A stretch of DNA of 6,240 bases from Lautropia sp. (GTDB lineage Bacteria; Pseudomonadota; Gammaproteobacteria; Burkholderiales; Burkholderiaceae_E): positions 1 through 6,240 of the forward strand of contig JACCRJ010000240.1 in assembly GCA_013813615.1 (NCBI GenBank), in the 5' to 3' direction. Under the pieces are notes generated by a model. The model was not told where the DNA came from, did no database searches, and was given only the letters and a program-made list of their open reading frames with translations. Each line of letters begins with the position of its first letter. Within the stretch, counting starts at the first letter, position 1. The position numbers were made by a program, and so were the translations under genes. Positions 1 through 5,433 of the stretch are shown here, one piece after another.

Positions 1-1
1 T

Positions 2-2764
2 CTGGGCACTGCGGAGACCGCGGATGCCATGCCCGGCGCCTTCAAGCCGATCGACGCGAAGAATCGCATTTATATTGTCGACCCCCCTCTCCTCGCACAG
101 CCCGCCCCACGGCGGCTGCCGCCGGTAGCAAACGGACAGGGCGCGGCCACCGGCACTGCAGTGCCGATTCCACGACCGGGGGCAACGGCGCCGCCGGCGC
201 AGGCGCAGAACGGCCTTGAGCGACTGCACCAGCGGTTGCTGATTGAATCGGCGCCCGCCAGCGTGCTGGTGGACGCCGAACTCAACATCCTGCACACGAC
301 GCCCGGTGCCGCCGAGTTCATGCTCCATCCAGCCGGGGCCCCCAGCAGTTCGCTGATGCTGAACGTCCATCCTGATCTGCGCCTTGAACTGCGTGCCGCG
401 TTGCTCTCTGCAAGCGAGACCGGTAAACCAGTGCGGGTCCGGCGAATCCCGGTGACGTGGCAGCGGGGGGGCCTGCAGGAGCAGGGTGGCGTGGATCTCG
501 GCGTCTGCCCCACCCGTGATCCGGACAGTGGCGCCAGCCTCAGCGTGGTCCTGTTCGAGGCGGTGGCGCTGCCGCCTGCCAGTATCGGCAGCACCGACCG
601 TGCGGCGGCTTTCGACCTGCCGGACCTGGAGGCGAAAAACCAGCGCCTCGAGGACCAGCTTCACCAGACGATCACGCGCTTCGACAATTCGACAGAGGAG
701 TTGCGGGCCGCCAATGCGGAACTCGCTGCCCTCAATGACGCGTTGAGTCGTGCGACAGAAGAACTGGCGACGAAGAGTGAAGATCTGCAGTCGATGAATG
801 AAGAACTCATCGCCGTCAGTCAGGAGCTGAAAGCGAAGGTGGACGAAACCGGCCAGATCAGCGACGACTTCCAGAACCTCAGCACCTCCGGCTCGATCGT
901 CGCGCTGTTCCTGGACCGCGGCATGAACGTGAAGCGATTCACCGCAGCCGCAGCCGGACTCTTCGGACTCGGCGCCGGCGGTCCGTCCCGTACCCTGGAG
1001 GACATCGCCGACCAACTCAACCATGCCTCGCTTTCCGCGGATGCGGCAGAGGCGGTGCGGACACTGCAGCCGGTGGAACGGCTGGTCCAGAGCAACGATG
1101 GACGTTTCTTCCTGGCACGGATCCAGCCCTACCGGACCACGCGCGACAGCATCGAAGGCGCCGTCCTCAATCTCTCCGACGCGACGCTCCTGCAGCAGGC
1201 AAGGCAGGAACTTCTCGAGTCCCGCGAAGTTCTTCGGCTTGCCGCCGACTCGTCGGCGCTCTATGCGCTCCTCGTATTCGACGCCGACGGCAGGATCACC
1301 AGATGGAACGCCGGAGCGAAGCGGATGTTCGGCTACGAGGAAGGCGAGATCTTGGGCCAGTCCTTCGAAACCCTGGCCGATGTCGAGGAGCGTGGCCGCG
1401 GCATCCCGCAGGAGACGCTTCGCAGCGCGCGTGATCGCGGCAGCGTCAACGGCGAGCGATGCTATCGGCGTAAGGACGGGAGCACCTTCCGGGGCAGCTA
1501 CGTCGCCACCGCACTCTATGGCGATCCGGGCAGAGGATTCGTCGAAGCGGTTCATGACCTGTCGGAGGTGCAGGAGGCGCGTGGCGACCGCGACCAACTG
1601 CTTGCCCGGGAACGGGCCCTGACGCTGAAGCTCGACCTCGCCCGACGCGCCCAGGACGAGTTGTTCGATATGCTGGCGAGCGAACTGAAGCGACCTCTCA
1701 GCCTCGTACAGGTCAACGCCGACATGCTGGTGCGGCTCCCGGAAACCCGGGGCATACCCGTCGCCGGCAAGGTGGCGGAATCGATCAGCAAGGCGGTTGT
1801 GAACCAGTCGCACATCATCGATGGCTTGCGAGACCTGTCGCTCGCCCGCAGCGGCAAGCTCACCCTGCAGATGCGGTCGGCAGGCCTGCGCGACCTGATC
1901 GAGGAGGTGGTGAACAGCAAGAAGGAACAGGCGGCGTCCAGGTCGTTGTCGCTCGAGTTCGTCTCCGACGGGGACCCCTTGACCGCAGTCTGCGACCCGG
2001 CGCGTATCCAGCAGGTCGCCCGCAGTCTGATCGGCAACGCGATCAAGTTCACCGAGCACGGCGGCGTGACGGTACGGGCTACCCGTGAGGCAGAACACGC
2101 CCGGTTTTCAGTGATCGACAGCGGCGTGGGTATCGCGCCGGACCTCCTGGAAACGGTTTTCGAAGCCTACGAGCTGCCCGCCACCGCGGCGCCGCGTCCG
2201 AAGCGCGGCCTTGGGATCGGCCTCGCGCTGGTGAAGGAACTGGTGTCCGCCCACGAAGGAAGGATCGTGGCCGAATCCGAGGGAACGGAGCGTGGCTCAA
2301 CCTTCACCGTCTGGTTGCGCCTGGCGGAGCCGGTCAGGGATGTGCCTTCCCCCGTGGAAGCAGGCCCGACGACTGCGGACGAACACAATCCTCTGAGGAG
2401 CCTGCGGGTCGTGCTGGTCGATGACTCGGTGGATCTCCTGACATCCTTCGGCGCGCTGCTGACCCTGGAAGGGGCCAGCGTAGACTGTTTCGACAATGCG
2501 GAGGCAGCGCTGGCGCGACTGCTCAGAGGCGATGTCGACCTGCTGATCTCCGACCTCGGCATGCCGGGGATGAATGGCTACGAGCTGATCAGCGAAGTAC
2601 GAAAACAGCCTCAGCTGGCCGCGCTGCCTGCCATTGCCCTGACCGGCTACGGCAGGACGCGCGATCCCGGACATGCCGTCCGCTCCGGCTTCAACGCCCA
2701 CACGACGAAGCCGGCGACGGTGGAGGAATTGAAGAACATCGTGGCGCTGCTCAAGTCCCTCTGA
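2..2764 (+). CDS. CheR-tail / PAS / coiled-coil / histidine-kinase-like / receiver protein, 5'-truncated by the window (CheB/CheR-fusion hybrid kinase family)
   Basis: This is a large cytoplasmic signal-transduction protein. The frame is open from the left edge. Its first codons read LGTAETADAM and then FKPIDAKNRIY, which matches the end of a CheR-type methyltransferase domain, so the ATG at 29 is internal and the real start lies outside the window. Numbering from that ATG, the order is: a Pro/Ala-rich linker (about 18-60); a PAS-like domain (about 63-180); a coiled coil (about 200-277) containing the LQSMNEEL type of repeat typical of CheB/CheR-PAS fusions; a second PAS-like domain (about 281-395); a third, canonical PAS (about 401-515, ITRWNAGAKRMFGY); a DHp-like region (about 540-615); a HATPase_c domain with N670, D697-G699-G701 and the GLGIGL loop at 727-732; and a receiver with D798/D799, phospho-acceptor D842, T872 and K894. 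The H-box reads MLASELKRPL, with Ser551 in place of the conserved His. Family membership is clear. The signal sensed and the kinase activity are unknown. Confidence 0.93.
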   Translation: MGTAETADAMPGAFKPIDAKNRIYIVDPPLLAQPAPRRLPPVANGQGAATGTAVPIPRPGATAPPAQAQNGLERLHQRLLIESAPASVLVDAELNILHTTPGAAEFMLHPAGAPSSSLMLNVHPDLRLELRAALLSASETGKPVRVRRIPVTWQRGGLQEQGGVDLGVCPTRDPDSGASLSVVLFEAVALPPASIGSTDRAAAFDLPDLEAKNQRLEDQLHQTITRFDNSTEELRAANAELAALNDALSRATEELATKSEDLQSMNEELIAVSQELKAKVDETGQISDDFQNLSTSGSIVALFLDRGMNVKRFTAAAAGLFGLGAGGPSRTLEDIADQLNHASLSADAAEAVRTLQPVERLVQSNDGRFFLARIQPYRTTRDSIEGAVLNLSDATLLQQARQELLESREVLRLAADSSALYALLVFDADGRITRWNAGAKRMFGYEEGEILGQSFETLADVEERGRGIPQETLRSARDRGSVNGERCYRRKDGSTFRGSYVATALYGDPGRGFVEAVHDLSEVQEARGDRDQLLARERALTLKLDLARRAQDELFDMLASELKRPLSLVQVNADMLVRLPETRGIPVAGKVAESISKAVVNQSHIIDGLRDLSLARSGKLTLQMRSAGLRDLIEEVVNSKKEQAASRSLSLEFVSDGDPLTAVCDPARIQQVARSLIGNAIKFTEHGGVTVRATREAEHARFSVIDSGVGIAPDLLETVFEAYELPATAAPRPKRGLGIGLALVKELVSAHEGRIVAESEGTERGSTFTVWLRLAEPVRDVPSPVEAGPTTADEHNPLRSLRVVLVDDSVDLLTSFGALLTLEGASVDCFDNAEAALARLLRGDVDLLISDLGMPGMNGYELISEVRKQPQLAALPAIALTGYGRTRDPGHAVRSGFNAHTTKPATVEELKNIVALLKSL

Positions 2765-2858
2765 GGGGTCGGCCGGACTGACATGGCATCTTCGCCGTTT
2801 TGTCCGCACCCGCAAAGGAGATGCCCAAGGAGGGCACTGTCGAGCCGATGGGGTCTGC

Positions 2859-2877
2859 CCGGTCTTGCAGTGACCGG
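2859..2877. terminator. Possible hairpin between convergent genes
   Basis: A perfect 6-bp inverted repeat, CCGGTC/GACCGG, has a 7-nt loop. It lies in the 132-base gap between the kinase gene (+) and the small gene (-). A competing longer-range pairing, GAGCCG (2842-2847) with CGGCTC (2875-2880), uses part of the same bases. Neither strand has a T-tract after the stem, so this is not a textbook intrinsic terminator. Its position between convergent stop codons is the main argument. Confidence 0.3.
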
Positions 2878-2896
2878 CTCAGGCGGCGATCGGCGC

Positions 2897-3124
2897 TCAG
2901 CGGGGCAGCAGGCCGAGCAGTTCAGCCAGGACCTGATCGAGCCAGACCTTGTCTTCGATCAGCGTCAACTCGTCCGCCCCGCGCGCGGCCTCCTGCCGGA
3001 TCTGCCGAGTGCGGCCCGCCAGTTCCGCATAGCGCGCTTCGCCGAGAGCCGGCCGCGCCTGAGGCAGCAGCGCCTGGATCTGGCCCGTCAAAGCCTTGAA
3101 CACAACTCGTGTTTCATCCGGCAT
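2897..3124 (-). CDS. Small helical protein of unknown function, 75 aa
   Basis: I do not recognise this protein. It has 75 residues, no cysteine, no signal peptide and no membrane segment. It is rich in Ala, Leu, Arg, Gln and Glu, and its spacing suggests two or three amphipathic helices (about 6-20, 29-50 and 52-73). It ends in a leucine-rich stretch, LDQVLAELLGLLPR. The ATG at 3124 is preceded by AAGGGG with a 5-base spacer, which supports both the strand and the start. The gene converges on the large kinase gene and is divergent from the methyltransferase gene, with about 400 bases between them. A + strand frame over the same bases (2783-3163) is rich in Arg, Pro and Ser, and I take it as the shadow. 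The helical, charged composition suggests a soluble or coiled-coil partner protein, but this is inference. Confidence 0.68.
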   Translation of the reverse strand: MPDETRVVFKALTGQIQALLPQARPALGEARYAELAGRTRQIRQEAARGADELTLIEDKVWLDQVLAELLGLLPR

Positions 3125-3129
3125 TCAAA

Positions 3130-3135
3130 CCCCTT
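3130..3135 (-). promoter_or_regulatory. Ribosome binding site for the 75-aa protein
   Basis: On the minus strand the bases read AAGGGG, followed by the 5-base spacer TTTGA and then ATG at 3124-3122. This is a near-consensus Shine-Dalgarno sequence. It supports translation of the small gene from this ATG. Confidence 0.6.
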
Positions 3136-3156
3136 GCTTCAGAATCCGATCTGGCG

Positions 3157-3162
3157 ATCATA
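3157..3162 (-). promoter_or_regulatory. Possible -10 element for the 75-aa gene
   Basis: The minus strand reads TATGAT, five of six bases of the sigma-70 -10 consensus, 32 bases upstream of the ATG at 3124. No good -35 box lies at 16-18 bases. The nearest candidate is TTGCGG (3187-3182), at a spacing of 19 and matching only the TTG. It is a candidate only. Confidence 0.3.
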
Positions 3163-3192
3163 ACCGCGAGCACGGCGCTTGCCGCAATCGCC

Positions 3193-3215
3193 GTGTCGGC
3201 GGGCCTCGCCGGCAC
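3193..3215 (+). other. Potential 9-bp RNA hairpin upstream of the methyltransferase gene
   Basis: GTGTCGGCG (3193-3201) pairs with CGCCGGCAC (3207-3215) around a 5-base GGCCT loop, with eight Watson-Crick pairs and one T-G (U-G) wobble. Read on the minus strand the wobble becomes a C-A mismatch, so the fold favours a plus-strand transcript. No T-tract follows. It could be part of a structured leader of the methyltransferase transcript, a protein-binding palindrome, or chance in GC-rich DNA. Confidence 0.35.
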
Positions 3216-3255
3216 GTCAGTAGTTGGCCCAGGTTCTCGCTCCCACGCCGCGAAG

Positions 3256-3282
3256 CTTATTTGATTCCGGATTACGTAAATA
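3256..3282 (+). promoter_or_regulatory. AT-rich pocket, candidate promoter/operator region for the methyltransferase gene
   Basis: This short AT-rich stretch in otherwise GC-rich DNA contains TTGATT (3261-3266), similar to a -35 box, and the perfect 8-bp palindrome TTACGTAA (3272-3279). No properly spaced -10 box follows TTGATT. It lies about 245-270 bases before the methyltransferase ATG. It is the most promoter-like stretch in the gap, but the assignment rests on composition and position. Confidence 0.22.
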
Positions 3283-3291
3283 CCAGCTGGG

Positions 3292-3318
3292 GATCCCCGG
3301 ACCTGGGCCCGGGCGATC
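3292..3318. other. Potential 9-bp hairpin with one bulge
   Basis: GATCCCCGG (3292-3300) pairs with CCGGG-c-GATC (3309-3318) around an 8-base loop. There are nine Watson-Crick pairs, with one bulged C at 3314. The palindromes CCAGCTGG (3283-3290) and GGGGATCCCC (3289-3298) overlap its left side. It follows the AT-rich pocket directly, so a transcript starting there would carry it near its 5' end. Its role is unknown. Confidence 0.33.
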
Positions 3319-3513
3319 TTCCATCTGATGCGCCCCGCCCTCGCGCGCTCGCGCTTCGATTACTTCCAGTTGCTGAGCGCTTCCTGGCTGCCCTTGCGCC
3401 CACAGCGGCTCGACAGCGGCCCACGCCCCTCGTAAGATCCCTCAGCAGCAGGGCACCAGCAGTCCCGGCGGTCGCGGGCATCCGACTTGCACGCCGGTTT
3501 CTTCAGGATCTCG

Positions 3514-3520
3514 AAGGAGG
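3514..3520 (+). promoter_or_regulatory. Ribosome binding site that fixes the methyltransferase start
   Basis: AAGGAGG is a full-strength Shine-Dalgarno sequence placed 7 bases before the ATG at 3528. It decides the start against the frame's far upstream first ATG at 3096, which would add 144 residues of unconvincing sequence. Confidence 0.9.
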
Positions 3521-3527
3521 AAGCAGT

Positions 3528-4280
3528 ATGAGGAACGGGAGCGTGCCGGCCGAGGAAGGCTTGAGTACTGAGAGGCCTCAGGCAGATTGGGCGAGCATCC
3601 GCAAGACCGTTGGCAACGAGCCCACCGAACGCGGCGTGGTGCTCACCTATGACAGGTTCGCGCCACTGTACGACCGGGTCTTCGGGCGCGTCCTCGGCCC
3701 CGGCCGCAAGCTGATGGCGGCAGCCACCTCCGCCCTGCAGCCGTCATCGATCCTGGAAGTTGGGGTGGGCACCGGGCTGACGCTGGCTGGCTACCCGGCT
3801 CACTCCCGGGTGGTAGGCATCGACCTGTCCCCGGACATGCTGGAGCGGGCGCGCATGCGGGCGGCCGCGATGCCGGAGCGCGACATCACGCTGCACGCGA
3901 TGAACGCGGAGCGCATGGACTTTCCGGACGGAAGCTTCGACTGCGTCACCGTGCCCTACGTCCTTTCCGTCACGCCGCACCCAGACCGCTTGGTCCAGGA
4001 AATCCGCAGGGTCTGCAGGCCCGACGGCAGCATCCTGGTCCTCAATCACTTCAGCGGCAGCGGTTTCTGGTGGCTCATGGAGCGCGCAGTCCGGTCGGTA
4101 GCCGATCGGGTGGGGTTCCGGTCGGATTTCGACTACGCAAGACACATCCTCTCGCACAACTGGCAGGTAGTCTCGGTTCGCAGTGTCAACCTCTTCGGTC
4201 TCTCCAAACTCGTCGTGCTCCGCAACACCCCGTCAGCATCAGCAGGGCGGCAGCAGGAGCTTCCTCCGGGCGCTCTTTGA
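3528..4280 (+). CDS. pmtA: SAM-dependent methyltransferase, PmtA type (phosphatidylethanolamine N-methyltransferase-like)
   Basis: This is a class I SAM-dependent methyltransferase of 250 residues. The match is to the Rhodobacter-type PmtA family, which methylates phosphatidylethanolamine stepwise to phosphatidylcholine at the membrane surface using S-adenosylmethionine. Seen in the sequence: an entry motif YDRFAPLYDRVFG (41-53); SAM motif I ILEVGVGTG (75-83); the acidic ribose-binding residue D99 in GIDLSPDML; MDFPDGSFD (130-138); and VLNHFSG (171-177), a characteristic PmtA stretch. There is no signal peptide or membrane span. The catalytic core begins near residue 40, so there is an N-terminal extension of about 40 residues and a short Gln/Pro-rich tail after about 233. 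This is longer than the roughly 200 residues usual for PmtA. The gene stands alone. UbiE-like or another small-molecule methyltransferase is the alternative; the substrate is inferred from family resemblance. Confidence 0.87.
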   Translation: MRNGSVPAEEGLSTERPQADWASIRKTVGNEPTERGVVLTYDRFAPLYDRVFGRVLGPGRKLMAAATSALQPSSILEVGVGTGLTLAGYPAHSRVVGIDLSPDMLERARMRAAAMPERDITLHAMNAERMDFPDGSFDCVTVPYVLSVTPHPDRLVQEIRRVCRPDGSILVLNHFSGSGFWWLMERAVRSVADRVGFRSDFDYARHILSHNWQVVSVRSVNLFGLSKLVVLRNTPSASAGRQQELPPGAL

Positions 4281-4302
4281 ACCGGGCGCACTGACGCAGA
4301 CA

Positions 4303-4326
4303 GGCAGGCTAACAACCTGGCTTGCC
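4303..4326. terminator. Possible terminator hairpin after the methyltransferase gene
   Basis: GGCAGGCT (4303-4310) pairs with GGCTTGCC (4319-4326) across an 8-base loop, giving six Watson-Crick and two wobble pairs. It lies 22 bases after the methyltransferase stop and just before the end of the minus-strand small gene. No T-tract follows on either strand, so termination is a guess from position and structure. Confidence 0.33.
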
Positions 4327-4335
4327 CGCCGCCGG

Positions 4336-4565
4336 TCACGCCGCTTCGCTGGCCGGCAGAACCTTGCCCTGCCACGGCCTGAGTGCTTCAGGGGTGCGGT
4401 AGTCGGCTGGCATCTCGAAGTCCGCGAGCGCCGCGCCGCGCATCTGATCCGGTGTGCTGCCCCGCCGACGCGGGTTGTGCCGGTGCAGGCCCCCGACAGC
4501 GTCCCGAGGTCAAGCACATCCCCGGCTACCCGGCCCCAGATCCAGGGCTCATGATCCTCCGACAT
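4336..4565 (-). pseudogene. Small frameshifted gene of unknown function (76 codons if one G is restored)
   Basis: Two minus-strand frames read like one protein split by a shift. From ATG 4565 the first frame gives MSEDHEPWIWGRVAGDVLDL and then turns into Arg/Ser/Thr-rich text. A second frame, open from 4509 to a TGA at 4338-4336, gives protein-like text including DQMRGAALADFEMPADYRTP, followed by LRPWQGKVLPASEAA. Adding one G to the G5 run (plus-strand C5 at 4490-4494) joins them into a single 76-residue frame across TLSGG-LHRHNP. I do not recognise the product: it has no membrane segment, and the middle is basic (HRHNPRRR). No good ribosome binding site precedes ATG 4565. Possible explanations are an inactivated gene, a sequencing error in the homopolymer, programmed slippage, or chance. 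The start is uncertain. Confidence 0.42.
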
Positions 4566-4581
4566 CAGGATAAAAGGTCGC

Positions 4582-4585
4582 AGGA
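4582..4585 (+). promoter_or_regulatory. Weak ribosome binding site supporting ATG 4592
   Basis: AGGA lies 6 bases before ATG 4592. The alternative in-frame ATGs at 4616 and 4622 have no comparable sequence in front, so 4592 is preferred. The family-like sequence begins only after residue 15, so a start at 4616 or 4622 stays possible. Confidence 0.45.
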
Positions 4586-4591
4586 TGGACT

Positions 4592-5377
4592 ATGCTTGCG
4601 GCTGATCCCGAGACCATGTCCATGTCCAGCACCTTGACCTTCATTCCCGGCGGCTACCGTTTCATCCCCGGCGTATTCCAGTACTCGGCCGGCGTGGCGG
4701 CGCAGACCGGATTGCGCATCGAACGCGTCCGGTTCCTCGAGCCGGTGCCTCTTGCGGAAGGCTTCCGCCGAATCGCCGCCTACATCCGGCAATCCGGCAG
4801 GCCGTTGACGGCCTTCTGCGCCTGTGAGCTCCGGTCGCCGGCGCCCTTCGATGAAGCAGGCTTCCTGGCATTCAACGAGGTCTATGTCGGCACTCTGCGC
4901 GACTGGGGCCTGTTCGACGGCAAGGTCAACCCGGTCGCCCGTAGCAACGTCTGTCCGGAGATCGCCCCTCCGCCGGAACCCGCCTTTCATGCGTTCAGCT
5001 TCACCGCGGTGGATGCCGCGGCGCCGCCCTCGTTCGTCGTTGCCGGAAGCGGCGAAGCTCAGGAAGGAAAGGGCAGCTACCGTGAGAGCACGGTTAGCCT
5101 CGGCGACGTCTCAGCGGACGGACTACGCAAGAAGGCGCGTTGGGTGCTCGGCGAGATGGAGCGCCGGATGGCGGCCTTGGGCTTTTCCTGGGCCGATGCG
5201 ACCGCCACGCAGCTCTACACCGTGCATGACATCCACCCGCTCCTCGCGGACGAACTCGCACAGCGCGGCGCCATGCCCGCCGGGCTGACCTGGCACTTCG
5301 ACCGCCCGCCGGTGGTAGACCTGGAGTACGAGATGGACTGCCGGGCAGTGCATCGGGAGCATGTGCTGGCAGGCTGA
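4592..5377 (+). CDS. RidA-like protein resembling 2-amino-5-chloromuconate deaminase (CnbZ family)
   Basis: This is a soluble protein of 261 residues with no signal peptide. The N-terminal half carries FIPGGYRFIPGVFQYSAGV (17-35), then AFCACELRSPAPF (74-86), FNEVYVGTL (94-102) and NPVARSNVCPE (113-123). The C-terminal half has VLGEMERRMAALGFSWADAT (185-204), TVHDIHPLLADEL (210-222) and a closing strand, RPPVVDLEYEMDCR (238-251). The arrangement recalls two RidA/YjgF-like halves: a helix followed by 'A-ATQLYTV' and an Arg-containing closing strand is typical of that fold. From memory, the closest named family is CnbZ, which deaminates 2-amino-5-chloromuconate in chloronitrobenzene breakdown. 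Many relatives are uncharacterised, so the natural substrate here is unknown and could be another enamine or imine. No other ring-cleavage gene is in the window. The gene converges on the TRAP permease gene across 47 bases. Confidence 0.85.
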   Translation: MLAADPETMSMSSTLTFIPGGYRFIPGVFQYSAGVAAQTGLRIERVRFLEPVPLAEGFRRIAAYIRQSGRPLTAFCACELRSPAPFDEAGFLAFNEVYVGTLRDWGLFDGKVNPVARSNVCPEIAPPPEPAFHAFSFTAVDAAAPPSFVVAGSGEAQEGKGSYRESTVSLGDVSADGLRKKARWVLGEMERRMAALGFSWADATATQLYTVHDIHPLLADELAQRGAMPAGLTWHFDRPPVVDLEYEMDCRAVHREHVLAG

Positions 5378-5416
5378 GCTGTCGTACCGGACCCGATTCT
5401 CCGCATGGACTGAGCC

Positions 5417-5433
5417 GGGGGCGTTCAGCCCCC
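5417..5433. terminator. Possible bidirectional terminator hairpin overlapping the dctM stop
   Basis: GGGGGC (5417-5422) and GCCCCC (5428-5433) form a perfect six-GC-pair stem with a GTTCA loop, in the junction of the convergent CnbZ-like and TRAP genes. The TRAP stop codon (5427-5425 on the minus strand) lies in the loop. No T-tract follows on either side. If it acts as a terminator it could serve both genes. Confidence 0.38.

Larger units (their letters stand above)
3125..3527. other. Non-coding intergenic region between divergent genes
   Basis: About 400 bases separate the small minus-strand gene from the methyltransferase start. The frame of the methyltransferase stays open through here, but its translation is Arg/Pro/Ser-rich and has no domain. 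The region holds the control signals of both flanking genes: a ribosome binding site and a possible -10 box for the minus gene at the left, two potential hairpins (3193-3215 and 3292-3318), an AT-rich pocket (3256-3282) and the ribosome binding site for the plus gene at the right. One 35-codon frame (ATG 3328 to TAA 3435) reads somewhat like protein (RFDYFQLLSASWLPLRP) but has no ribosome binding site. It may be a remnant or chance. Confidence 0.6.

Noticed and set aside
29..31. ATG at 29 as the start of the kinase gene
   Set aside because: The frame is open upstream to position 2, and both sides of this ATG match the end of a CheR domain. There is also no Shine-Dalgarno sequence before it.
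70..594. Minus-strand frame of 174 codons opposite the first PAS region
   Set aside because: It is Ser/Arg/Pro-rich shadow translation opposite a recognised domain, with no supporting signal.
2783..3163. Plus-strand frames over the small minus-strand gene (2783-3163 and 2800-3099)
   Set aside because: Their translations are rich in Arg, Pro, Ser and Gln, whereas the minus frame is helical, ends cleanly and has a ribosome binding site.
3109..3264. Plus-strand GTG frame with a hydrophobic Ala/Ile/Val stretch, resembling a small membrane peptide
   Set aside because: There is no ribosome binding site, it overlaps the start of the minus-strand gene, and Ala-rich hydrophobic stretches arise easily by chance in GC-rich DNA.
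3261..3274. Possible FNR/ANR box beginning TTGAT
   Set aside because: Only the left half-site is present. The right half at the required spacing reads GATTA rather than ATCAA.
3328..3435. 35-codon frame in the intergenic region
   Set aside because: Part of it reads like protein (RFDYFQLLSASWLPLRP), but it has no ribosome binding site, no recognised family and a stop just upstream. I mention it only as a possible remnant.
3096..3527. Extended start (ATG 3096) for the methyltransferase
   Set aside because: The 144 added residues are Arg/Pro/Ser-rich and without any domain, they overlap the start of the minus-strand gene, and a full AAGGAGG sits before ATG 3528.
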